NCBI RefSeq assembly: GCF_000717055.1 | Contig: NZ_JNXI01000008.1 | Span: 62,001-126,000, forward strand | Source of the DNA: Streptomyces iakyrus | Lineage (GTDB): Bacteria > Actinomycetota > Actinomycetes > Streptomycetales > Streptomycetaceae | Length of the DNA stretch: 64,000 bases | Reading direction: 5' to 3' | Shown: positions 1-10,105 of the stretch, one piece after another | Layout of the letters: each line of letters starts with the position of its first letter | How positions within the stretch are numbered: the first letter of the stretch is position 1 | Made by a program: the position numbers and the translations under genes | Notes under the pieces: generated by a model | Database searches by the model: none | What the model was told of the DNA's origin: nothing | What the model saw: the letters and a program-made list of their open reading frames with translations, nothing else

Positions 1-3
1 GTT

Positions 4-21
4 CCGGGGCAGTCGCCCCGG
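4..21. terminator. Small GC hairpin downstream of the secreted esterase
   Basis: CCGGGGC and GCCCCGG pair around a 4-base loop, just beyond the stop of the leftward esterase gene at 55. There is no T-run, as is common in actinobacteria, so termination is inferred. Confidence 0.35.
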
Positions 22-54
22 CGCGAACTCCTCGCCGTATACAGCCGGGACAAA

Positions 55-1509
55 TCACCGGTATGTGGGCGGAGGGGTCGCGTCCGCGCGTGTGGTCAGG
101 GAACAGGTACTCAGGCGGGTGACGGGGTCTGCATCGTCGGGCAGCGGGACGGTGTGGGAGGCGGGCGGGCGGCGTCCTTGCGTCAGCCAGCTCTCCAGGG
201 CCGCGAAGGCCGTGCGGTGGCACGGCGTCAGCGGGCGCAGGCGTTCCGGGTAGGTGTCGACGAGGGCGTCCGTGTGGGTGCCGCCCTCGATGCGGTAGTA
301 GCGGTGCAGTCGGTCGCGGCCGGCCTGGCGCACCATGCGGGCGTAGACGTCGGAGTCCTCGGCGATCGGCAGCAGGACGTCCAGGGTGCCGTGCAGGGTG
401 ATCAGCGGTTTGCCGATCCGGCCGGTCAGAGCGATCTTCTCCACGGCCTTGCGGACCCCGTCCGGACGGGAGGCAAAGTCGTAGTCGGCGTCACAGGCCG
501 GCGTGCCCGGCGCGCAGAAGGGCGTGCCCGCCTCGGTCGGGCCGTCGAAACCGGGGTCCAGTTCCCCGCGGTAGATGCGCTGGGTCAGGTCCCAGTAGAC
601 CTGGTGGTGGTACGGCCAGAGGAACTCGGAACCGGCCGGGAAGCCGGTGGCGTGCAGGGCTCTGCGTGCCCCTTCGGCTTCGTCGCCCCCGGTGCGGTAC
701 GTGGGGTAGTGGCGGAGCGCCCCGGGCAGGAAGTCCAGCAGGGTGGGGCCGTCGGCGCGCCAGAGGGTGCCCTCCCAGTCGACTCCTCCGTCGTAGAGGC
801 CGGGATGGTTCTCCAACTGCCAGCGTACGAGGTATCCGCCGTTGGACATGCCGGTCACCAGGGTGCGCGACGGCGGTCGGTGGTAGTGCCGGGTGAGCGT
901 GGCGCGGGCGGCGCGGGTGAGCTGGGTGAGCCGGTCGTTCCATTCGGCGATGGCGTCGCCCGGCTTCCTGCCGTCACGGTGGAAGGCCAGGCCGGTGTTG
1001 CCCTTGTCGGTGGCGGCGTAGGCAAAGCCGCGGGAGAGCACCCAGTCGGCGATGGCCCGGTCGTTGGCGTACTGCTCCCGGTTGCCGGGGGTGCCGGCGA
1101 CCACCAGACCGCCGTTCCAGCGGTCGGGCAGGCGTATGACGAACTGGGCGTCGTGGTTCCATCCGTTGTTGGTGTTGGTGGTTGACGTGTCGGGGAAATA
1201 GCCGTCGATCTGGACGCCGGGGACCCCGCTGGGCACGGGCAGGTCCTTGGGCGTCAGGCCCGCCCAGTCGGCCGGGTCGGTGTGGCCGGAGGCGACCGTC
1301 CCGGCCGTGGTCAACTCGTCCAGGCAGGCCGCCCGCTGGTGCTCGGCCCCTGGTACGCGCACCTGTGTGAGGTGCGCGCAGTGGTGGCCGCTCGGACTGA
1401 CCGGTGCCGCGGTGGCGGGCCCGGGTGCGAGGACGAGGGCGGTCAGGGCGAGGGCCGCCGGTCCGCCTCGTCTCCGGGAGCGTGGCCAGGGGCGGGGAGG
1501 GAAGGGCAT
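55..1509 (-). CDS. Secreted alpha/beta-hydrolase, tannase/hydroxybutyrate-oligomer esterase-like
   Basis: The 484-residue protein starts with an Arg-rich n-region and a hydrophobic stretch ending in ATAAP near residue 35, a Sec signal peptide. The nucleophile elbow is GMSNG with Ser222. Candidate acid Asp377 lies in HGTLDVLLP, and candidate His412 in GGTHTD. Several Cys residues suggest extracellular disulfides. The ATG has GGAGG six bases upstream. It is divergent from a secreted PHB depolymerase at 1858, so hydrolysis of short hydroxyalkanoate oligomers or other esters outside the cell is a reasonable guess. The fold and secretion are clear, but the substrate is inferred only from context and from similarity to tannase-type hydrolases. 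Confidence 0.7.
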   Translation of the reverse strand: MPFPPRPWPRSRRRGGPAALALTALVLAPGPATAAPVSPSGHHCAHLTQVRVPGAEHQRAACLDELTTAGTVASGHTDPADWAGLTPKDLPVPSGVPGVQIDGYFPDTSTTNTNNGWNHDAQFVIRLPDRWNGGLVVAGTPGNREQYANDRAIADWVLSRGFAYAATDKGNTGLAFHRDGRKPGDAIAEWNDRLTQLTRAARATLTRHYHRPPSRTLVTGMSNGGYLVRWQLENHPGLYDGGVDWEGTLWRADGPTLLDFLPGALRHYPTYRTGGDEAEGARRALHATGFPAGSEFLWPYHHQVYWDLTQRIYRGELDPGFDGPTEAGTPFCAPGTPACDADYDFASRPDGVRKAVEKIALTGRIGKPLITLHGTLDVLLPIAEDSDVYARMVRQAGRDRLHRYYRIEGGTHTDALVDTYPERLRPLTPCHRTAFAALESWLTQGRRPPASHTVPLPDDADPVTRLSTCSLTTRADATPPPTYR

Positions 1510-1857
1510 CCAGAACCTCCGGGGTCGGGTGGGGGGATGCGCCGGACGCTATGGCGCGGCTTCGCCGCGGCATATGGGGCTGCCGACCACCTTCCAGAGT
1601 CACGTCGTAGTCGCCGGCACCACCACCCGCGGTGCCTTGTGCGCGGCGCTTCGGCTCTCCCCCGCGGGCCTGTGGGCTGATGCCGTACACGACGCTTCAA
1701 GGGTCCGAACATGTCGTGCCGTCACACAGGTTCTCGTCACCGGTGGCTGTCCCGCCCATGCCGACGTCGGCACGTGAGCGCCGATGATGCACCGCACGCC
1801 GGTCACCGATCCTGCCGGTACCGGCGAGCCCCCCCACAACCTCAGGAGGCAGTCGTC
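1510..1857. promoter_or_regulatory. Divergent intergenic region of the two secreted esterases
   Basis: These 348 bases separate the leftward esterase from the rightward PHB depolymerase and must hold both promoters. A strong Shine-Dalgarno (CAGGAGG) sits before the depolymerase ATG at 1858. Open frames run through the region but show no recognisable protein, and I could not assign a promoter with confidence. Confidence 0.4.
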
Positions 1858-2877
1858 ATGGGACAGTCGCATCCTGCTCGCCGCTTCTCCCGGACCCTCG
1901 CCGCACGCATGCGCCGTTGTGCCACCACCGCCGGGGCTGTGGCGCTGACGGGCAGTCTGCTCGCCGTGAGCCCCCAGGCGTCCGCCGCCGGCCTGACTCA
2001 CATCGCCGGTTTCGGCACCAACCCCGGCGACCTGCTGATGTACACCTACGCGCCGGACGCACTGCCTGCCGGCGCCCCGCTGGTGGTCGCCTTGCACGGC
2101 TGCACGCAGAGCGCGAACGACTACTACGCGCACTCCGGCTGGCCCGAGTTCGCCGACGCCTACGGTTTCGCGCTGGTCCTCCCGCAGACGAGCAGCGTCA
2201 ACAACGCCAACTCCTGTTTCAACTGGTTCGAGCCGGGCGACAGCGGGCGCGGCCGTGGCGAGGCGCTGTCGATCAAGCAGATGGTGGACAAGGCCGTCTC
2301 GCTGTACGGCGCCGACACCGGGCGCGTCTACATCACCGGCCTGTCCGCGGGCGGAGGCATGACGGCGAACATGCTGGCCGCCTATCCCGACGTCTTCGCG
2401 GGCGGGGCCGTCAACTCCGGCCTGCCCGCCCGCTGTGCGAGCAGCCTGGTCACGGCCTACACCTGCATGTACGTCCCGCCTGACAAGAGCCCGGCCCAGT
2501 GGGGGGACCTGGTGCGCTCGGCCGCTCCGGCCGGCACGACCTCCTGGCCGCGCGTGGCCATCTGGCAGGGCACCGCCGACACCACCGTGAAGCCGGCCAA
2601 CGCGGACGAACTGCGCGACCAGTGGACGAACGTGTGGGGCATCGGCCAGTCGCCCTCCCGTACGGAGAGTCTCGGCGTTGGCACCACACGGAGCGTGTAC
2701 GGCGACGCCTCCGGCCGCTCCGCCGTCGAGGTCTACTCGGTCTCCGGCATGGGCCACGGCCTGGCCGTCGACCCGGGCGGCGGCACCGAACAGTGCGGCA
2801 GCATCGGCACGTATTATCGCGACACCATCTGCTCCAGCTACCACACCGCCCGCTTCTGGGGCCTCGACGACGACTAG
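1858..2877 (+). CDS. Secreted PHB depolymerase family esterase (LpqC type)
   Basis: This 339-residue enzyme of the PHB depolymerase/esterase family hydrolyses polyester or polysaccharide-linked esters outside the cell. Residues 1-43 form a signal peptide ending in ASA-AG. The oxyanion region is ALHGCTQSA near residue 80, the nucleophile is Ser163 in GLSAG, the acid is Asp241 in GTADTTV, and the base is His300 in GMGHG. The frame is open from 1711, but the ATG at 1858 is preferred. It has AGGAGG ten bases upstream, and the signal peptide begins there. The gene is divergent from another secreted esterase. Polymer specificity cannot be read from sequence, and feruloyl or acetylxylan esterases share this fold. 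Confidence 0.85.
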   Translation: MGQSHPARRFSRTLAARMRRCATTAGAVALTGSLLAVSPQASAAGLTHIAGFGTNPGDLLMYTYAPDALPAGAPLVVALHGCTQSANDYYAHSGWPEFADAYGFALVLPQTSSVNNANSCFNWFEPGDSGRGRGEALSIKQMVDKAVSLYGADTGRVYITGLSAGGGMTANMLAAYPDVFAGGAVNSGLPARCASSLVTAYTCMYVPPDKSPAQWGDLVRSAAPAGTTSWPRVAIWQGTADTTVKPANADELRDQWTNVWGIGQSPSRTESLGVGTTRSVYGDASGRSAVEVYSVSGMGHGLAVDPGGGTEQCGSIGTYYRDTICSSYHTARFWGLDDD

Positions 2878-2899
2878 GCCTTCGAACGACGACGTCACC

Positions 2900-3217
2900 A
2901 TGGACTCGGGGCGCGCCACGGCGACCTTCGCGGCGCCCCTGGCCGCCCTGACCGTCGCCCACGACGACGAGGACGCCGTCCGGCGAGCCAACGCCACCGC
3001 CTTCGGTCTCGGGCTGAGCGTGTGGACCGCTGACGCGGCTCGCGGTGTGGGCCTCGCCCGCCGTATCACCAGCGGCGCGGCTTTCGTCAACGCCGTCGTC
3101 GCCTCCGACCCGCGTCTGCCGTTCGGCGGCACCGGGCGCCGCGGCTACGGCCGGGAGCTGGCGGCCGCGGGCATCCGCGAGTTCACCAACACCCGCGCCC
3201 CCTGGGTCGCGGCCTGA
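2900..3217 (+). pseudogene. C-terminal remnant of an aldehyde (succinate-semialdehyde) dehydrogenase
   Basis: The frame encodes only the last ~100 residues of an NAD(P)-dependent aldehyde dehydrogenase. AFGLGLSVWT, then VASDPRLPFGG, then GYGRELAAAGIREF match the family C-terminus, closest to semialdehyde dehydrogenases. The nucleotide-binding domain and the catalytic Cys and Glu regions are absent. The sequence turns unrelated just upstream, where the PHB depolymerase stops at 2877. Family members are about 450-500 residues, so this is a fragment. It may be a rearrangement scar, and I infer it is not functional. Confidence 0.75.
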
Positions 3218-3258
3218 CGGTCCACCCCGCACGCCCGATCGGAGCGCAGGTTGCTCCG

Positions 3259-3286
3259 GCGTCCGGGGCGGGGCCGTCCCGGACGC
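3259..3286. terminator. Bidirectional hairpin between convergent genes
   Basis: GCGTCCGGG at 3259-3267 pairs with CCCGGACGC at 3278-3286 around a 10-base loop. It lies between the end of the aldehyde dehydrogenase remnant and the end of leftward katE, as expected of a shared terminator. Confidence 0.5.
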
Positions 3287-3310
3287 CACAGTCCGGCCGC
3301 TCGGCACACG

Positions 3311-5587
<2,277 letters not shown>

Positions 5588-5747
5588 CGCTATCGTTCCC
5601 CTGCTTCAGCCGGCCGTGGCCGGTGCGGCCTCGTGGATCGGGTGCTCCGAGTTCCACCGCCGGGTAACCCGGCTACGCCGGACGAATCCCTGGTCCTGGA
5701 GGGGATCGCGTGACGGGACGGGAATCCGTTTCCCTTGACCGCTGCAC

Positions 5748-5856
5748 GGTTGGATGAGGCCGGCGTCCTTGGGATCGGTGACGTTGTCGAGGATGAGCAG
5801 CCACCTGTCATGGGTGGCAAGCCACTGCAGGGCCCGCTCCAGAAGCGCCGTACCGG
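5748..5856 (-). pseudogene. Remnant of an NB-ARC (STAND) ATPase
   Basis: Read leftward, this short stretch gives GTALLERALQWLATHDRWL followed by LILDNVTDPKDAGLIQP. That is the Walker B/LDNV segment typical of NB-ARC and TPR-containing STAND ATPases in Streptomyces. Nothing recognisable of the P-loop, winged helix or TPR repeats flanks it, and the downstream frame loses similarity. A gene of over 2 kb has been reduced to about 36 codons between katE and the MerR gene. Confidence 0.6.
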
Positions 5857-5862
5857 CTGAGT

Positions 5863-5893
5863 GGTGGCGTCGTCGAAACGGTGAGACGCCACC
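5863..5893 (-). terminator. Hairpin after the MerR gene
   Basis: GGTGGCGTC at 5863-5871 pairs perfectly with GACGCCACC at 5885-5893 around a 13-base loop, immediately after the stop codon of the leftward MerR gene. Confidence 0.5.
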
Positions 5894-6817
5894 TTATGCG
5901 GCAGTGGCGTTGTCCAGCCGCAGTGCCGCGCGCAGCCAGTCGTCCGCGGAGCCCGGGGTCGGGTGGGGGCTGCTGCCGGGCCGGGTCAGGACGACGGCGG
6001 CGAGTTCCCAGTACTGGTTCAGGCGCGCCTCGGCAGAGAGCCGGGCGGCCAGCGAGCGGCGGAAGTCGTGGGTGTCGCGGCTGCGCAACGCGCTCGCGTA
6101 GGCAGCGACGTAGGCGTCCAGGGCCTCACCCGGATGCGGATCGCGTGCCCGGCGCAGGTGAGGGGCCGCGAGTTCGAATGCTTCGGCGAGGCCCGCGTAC
6201 AGCAGCACGGCGCCGTCGGCCCCTGCCACTCGGTGCACGTCCGGTTGGGGCTGCCGACCGTCTGGGCAGGGGGCCGTCGTCATCGCGTGCAGCCGGGCGA
6301 AGGCGAGCACCTGGGTGGGGTGCGGCTCGTCGGGCGGCTGGGGGACGGCCGCCTCCAGGAATGCCGTGGTCGCCGGGCGTGGCATCCGTGGTGGCAGCCA
6401 GGCGCGCCAGAACCTGGCCAGTGGTGCGGTGCTCGGCGGGGTGTTCAGGGCACCGAGCAGCCTCAGCCGACCGGCGCGCTCGGCCGGGGGGCAGTCGCGC
6501 ACCAGGTGGAGTGCGGCTTCCCGCCAGCGCAGGGCCTTCAGCTCACTGCCGAGCCCGCGCAGGCGGCTGTCGAGGGCGTCCTCCAGCACACGGCCGGCTG
6601 CCTCTTCGTCGTCGAGGACGCGGCGTATCGCGGGCAGGGGCAGGTCAAGGGTGCGCAGGGAGCGGATCAGCTGCAGTCGTTCCAGTGCCTGGGGGCCGTA
6701 GCGGCGGTGTCCGCCACTGCTGCGGGCGGCTTCGGGGAGCAGGCCTTGGTCGGAGTAGAAGCGGACGGTCTTCACCGTGGCGCCGGCGCGCTCGGCGAGT
6801 TCCCCGATGCTCCACAA
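5894..6817 (-). CDS. MerR-family transcriptional regulator with long C-terminal sensor domain
   Basis: The 307-residue protein opens with a MerR winged helix (residues 1-70: IGELAERAGATVKTVRFYSDQGLLP, then GGHRRYG). A dimerisation helix and a ~200-residue mostly helical C-terminal region follow. That is much longer than metal-sensing MerR proteins, so a small organic effector is more likely than a metal. No Cys-rich metal site is visible. The gene is divergent from the tandem hydrolase at 7013, and a promoter with the MerR-type 19-bp spacer faces that gene (6839-6869). By MerR logic it should activate the hydrolase by untwisting this spacer and repress its own gene. Confidence 0.85.
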   Translation of the reverse strand: MWSIGELAERAGATVKTVRFYSDQGLLPEAARSSGGHRRYGPQALERLQLIRSLRTLDLPLPAIRRVLDDEEAAGRVLEDALDSRLRGLGSELKALRWREAALHLVRDCPPAERAGRLRLLGALNTPPSTAPLARFWRAWLPPRMPRPATTAFLEAAVPQPPDEPHPTQVLAFARLHAMTTAPCPDGRQPQPDVHRVAGADGAVLLYAGLAEAFELAAPHLRRARDPHPGEALDAYVAAYASALRSRDTHDFRRSLAARLSAEARLNQYWELAAVVLTRPGSSPHPTPGSADDWLRAALRLDNATAA

Positions 6818-6838
6818 CAGCTCGTGTGACGTCGACAG

Positions 6839-6869
6839 TTGAACCTCCCTTAAGGGGAGTTCCTACGGT
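6839..6869 (+). promoter_or_regulatory. MerR-type promoter with 19-bp spacer for the tandem hydrolase
   Basis: The -35 TTGAAC (6839-6844) and -10 TACGGT (6864-6869) are separated by exactly 19 bp. The spacer is an imperfect palindrome centred on TTAA (CTCCC-TTAA-GGGGAG). This is the classic layout of MerR-activated promoters. The leader to the GTG at 7013 is about 135 bases and contains a GCGGACG/CGTCCGC hairpin. Confidence 0.75.
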
Positions 6870-7012
6870 ACCGGTGCGGGGGCGAGGCGGACACGGTGTC
6901 CCGCGGACGACGGCGTCCGCGACCCTCGCGGCGTCATGACACCAATCCGAAGAGTGCGATGTTCGGCGAGTTCCGGCGGTTCGGCGGATTCTGAGAGTCG
7001 GGGAGGACTTTT

Positions 7013-8539
7013 GTGAGCGTGTTCATCATGGTTGCGGGTGTGTTCACCGGGGCCCATGTCTGGGAGGAGACCGCCGCGCGGCTGGTCGCGGCCGGCAGCA
7101 CGGCGCACGCCGTCCCGCTGACGGGTATGGACCCGGCCCGGCCCGCCCCGCCGGCGCACGTCGGTCTGGAGACGCACATCGAGGACGTGATCGCGGCGAT
7201 CGACGCGGTGGACGTGGCGTCCGGGCGGGAGATCGTGCTCGTCGGTCACGACTATGGGATCCACCCGGTGCTCGGCGCCGCTGATCGGCGGGCGGGACGC
7301 ATCGCACGCGTCGTGTACCTGGACTGCGGGATGCCGCAGAACGGTGTTCCGGCGCTGGCCACCGTGCCGGACCAGGCGCTGCGCGCGCAGCTGGCCGGAC
7401 GCGCCGAGGCGGGCGAGCGCGAGGGCGTGCTGTCGCCGCCGGGACATGACGAGTGGGAGCGCTGGGGCAGTACCGCCGACGTCGACGAGGCGGCCCTGAA
7501 GCGGTTGACCGCACGGGCAGCGCCGCAGCCGCTGGCCACTCTCCTCGAACCGCTGCGGCTGACGGGGGCGGTGGCCGCGGTTCCCGTCACCGGCGTGCTG
7601 TGTGCCCGCAACGGCGCCGGTATCGACCAGGTGCAGAGGCTTGTCGACTTCGGCGACCCCGCCCTGGCCGCCCTGACCGAACCTCAGGTCACCTTCTTCG
7701 AACTTCCCACCGGGCACTGGCCGATGCTGTCCTGCCCCGACGCACTGGCCGGCGTACTGCTGCGGGCCGCGGCCGGTGAGGGGCACCGCCTGCGGCCGGC
7801 CGGCGACGACGCGCCGGCGCCTGCCCACCTGCGCCCGTTCCCGCTGGACGTTCCCGAGCTGCCTCGCGACCGTCAAGGTCATGTCGATCTTTACGTCCCG
7901 GACGGCGAGGGGGGCCCGCGCCCGGCCGTGGTCTTCGTGCACGGCGGACCCGTGCCCGCGGGAGCGCGGCCGCGCCCGCGCGAGTGGCCGACGCTGGTGG
8001 GGTACGCCCGCTTGGCCGCCGCCGAGGGAATGGTCGGTGCGACTCTCGACCACCGCCTGCACGACGTCGCGGACTACGACCGCGCCGCCGCGGACATCGC
8101 CGCCGGGGTGGAACTGGTGCGGTCCGACGCCCGGGTGGACGCCGACCGGGTCGCCCTGTGGTTCTTCTCCGGCGGAGGTCTCCTCACTACGGACTGGCTG
8201 ACCCGGCCGCCCGCCTGGCTGCGCTGTCTGGCCGCGTCCTATCCCGTCCTGGCGCCTCTTCCCGCCTGGGGCATGGCCGGCAGCCGCTTCCACCCCGCCA
8301 GGGCGGTCGAACAGGCGGGGTCCCTGCCCATCGTCCTCCTCCGCGCCGGGCGGGAGGCTCCCGAGATCGCCGCGACGGTGGACGCGTTCGTGGCGGCGGC
8401 GGACGGCAGCGCCGCGCGACTGGAGTTGGTCGACGTCCCCAACGGTCACCACGGGTTCGAAACCCTCGACGCGCCGGAGGAGACGATGCCCGCCCTGCAC
8501 CGGGCGATGCGCTCGGTGGTCACCCATCTGACCAGGTGA
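7013..8539 (+). CDS. Fusion of two alpha/beta-hydrolase domains
   Basis: The 508-residue protein carries two hydrolase domains. Domain 1 (about 1-255) resembles EstC-like esterases with the C-terminal TGHWPMLSCPDAL motif, but its nucleophile elbow reads GHDYG where the family has GHSYG, an apparent Ser-to-Asp change. Domain 2 (about 275-508) has the oxyanion motif VFVHGGP, a nucleophile in WFFSGGG and a catalytic His in NGHHGFE, a dienelactone-hydrolase-like layout. The GTG start is chosen from GGGGAGGA just upstream. The gene is divergent from a MerR regulator and has a 19-bp-spacer promoter. It probably acts on a xenobiotic or ester that the regulator senses. Domain 1 may be a dehalogenase or epoxide-hydrolase-like activity, or inactive. 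Confidence 0.75.
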   Translation: MSVFIMVAGVFTGAHVWEETAARLVAAGSTAHAVPLTGMDPARPAPPAHVGLETHIEDVIAAIDAVDVASGREIVLVGHDYGIHPVLGAADRRAGRIARVVYLDCGMPQNGVPALATVPDQALRAQLAGRAEAGEREGVLSPPGHDEWERWGSTADVDEAALKRLTARAAPQPLATLLEPLRLTGAVAAVPVTGVLCARNGAGIDQVQRLVDFGDPALAALTEPQVTFFELPTGHWPMLSCPDALAGVLLRAAAGEGHRLRPAGDDAPAPAHLRPFPLDVPELPRDRQGHVDLYVPDGEGGPRPAVVFVHGGPVPAGARPRPREWPTLVGYARLAAAEGMVGATLDHRLHDVADYDRAAADIAAGVELVRSDARVDADRVALWFFSGGGLLTTDWLTRPPAWLRCLAASYPVLAPLPAWGMAGSRFHPARAVEQAGSLPIVLLRAGREAPEIAATVDAFVAAADGSAARLELVDVPNGHHGFETLDAPEETMPALHRAMRSVVTHLTR

Positions 8540-8602
8540 CTCCCCTGGTCACCGCTCGCCACCGGCCCTCATCGCCGGCGCCGTTCTCCGCTGCGCGCCA
8601 TG

Positions 8603-9956
8603 TCAGGCCGGGCGGATCGCGCCCTTGATGGCCGACTGGCCGGCGAAGAACACCGACTCCTCTCGGATGAGCGCCCCCGGGCCGGACGCGTGGATCATCA
8701 TGCCGTCGCCGCTCCAGATGCCGACATGGCCGAGGTCGTCCTGGAAGAACACCAGGTCCCCGATCTGGACATCGGCGAGCGGGACCTGCACCCCCGCGCT
8801 CCACTGGGCCTGGGTGGTCCGGGGCAGGGAGACACCGACCGTTCGCCACGCGGCCTGGGTGAGTCCGGCGGCGTCGTACGATCCCGGCCCGACCGCGCCC
8901 CATACGCACGGCAGACCGATCTGCGCGCGGGCGAAGGCGATCACCCGCTCGGCCTGGGTGCTGCGGCCGGAGACCGGCGTCAGCCAGGGTTCGGCGTAGG
9001 CGCCAGGTGTGTAGGTGGTGGCGGGCAGGTCGCCTGGGGTGAGCGCAGCCGCCGGAGCAGGCGGCGCCAGGGCAGACGCGGTGATGCCGGGCAGACCGGC
9101 GTCAGGGGTCATGGTGGTCGTGTCGGGCGACGGACCGGAGGCGTGGTAAGCGGTGAGGTCCGCTGACAGGGGCGCGGCGTACGGTGCGGTCGTGCCGGTC
9201 GCCGGGTCGGCGCCGTACGTCTCCGTCCCGCTCGTCAGGAGATCCGCCTGGTGAGCACCCGAGGTGGGGGCCGGCACGGCGGACAGCGCCGCAAGGGACT
9301 GTGGGCCGGACTCCCATGCGGGCGCCGGTGCGGGCTCGTACAGGGGCCAGGCCGCCACATCTCCGTCGGGACCGGGCTGTGCGCCGCCTGCCGCGAACAG
9401 TCCGGCCGGCTGGCCGGGGAGCTCCGGGAGGACCTCGGCGGCAGGCGCCTGAGCTGTTCCGCCGGGCCGCTCCCGCGCAACGCCGGTGAGCGCCGGGGGC
9501 GCTTCAAGGGCCCGGAGTTCCGCGGCGGGTTCCGCAGGGGGCGCTTCGATGGCTCGACGTTCGGCGGGGCGTTCCGCCGGGCGGGAAGGTCGCGCCGCCT
9601 CGGGTGCGCGCTCGGGCCGGACCGGCACCTTCCGGTCCGACTGCCACGCCGGTACGGACGGGCCCAGTTTGGCGCGGGCGGCGTCGAACCACTGCCGGGC
9701 AAAGGCTCCTACCGCCGGCTGCGTCTCCCCTTCGGACCGGCCACGGGCGACAGTGCCTCGCTGACGCGGAATCGCGGCGGCCCGGGTCGCGTTGAAGGTG
9801 CCGGTGTCGCTCTCGGCCCGGTCGTAGAGACGGTCGATCCGCCGCCGGACCTCCTCAGGGCTCGGCCCCTCGCCGTCATGCGCCAACGCGGGCACCAGCC
9901 AACTGCGAGAGCCGGGCCTCGGTCACTCCGAGGCGCGAGGTTCTTTCCAGCGACAT
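8603..9956 (-). pseudogene. NlpC/P60 (C40) peptidase-like protein, frameshifted and lacking the catalytic Cys
   Basis: From a GTG at 9895 the open frame gives 430 residues. It has a helical N-terminus (EEVRRRIDRLYDRAE), a long Ala/Pro-rich low-complexity middle, and a C-terminal NlpC/P60 domain (about 310-430). The domain keeps LPCVWGAVGP, the His of GHVGIW and MMIHASGPG. The catalytic motif DCSG is DAAG here (Ala342), so the nucleophile is missing. An ATG at 9956 with a good AAGGAG ribosome site encodes MSLERTSRLGVTEARLSQL. It is out of frame with the rest because of four extra bases in TTGGCTGGTG, which look like a TGG(C) duplication. The enzyme would normally cut cell-wall peptides. Both lesions point to decay, or to a pseudoenzyme started at the GTG. 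Confidence 0.7.
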
Positions 9957-10105
9957 GGAAAAGGCACTCCTTCAGTCCGAGAGCGCACAGAACCACCTAC
10001 CCATCGGTGGAAGTCGTGCATGCTGTAACCAACTTAGCCAACTTGTGAGCCTTCCGTGAAGATCGAAGTTGCGAATTGCCTGATATGCCGCTGTGACGTT
10101 CGCCC

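Noticed and set aside
5600..5700. A SigB-type promoter (GGGTTA with an upstream GATT) before katE
   Set aside because: The match is too loose and alternatives exist, so it was not listed as a feature.
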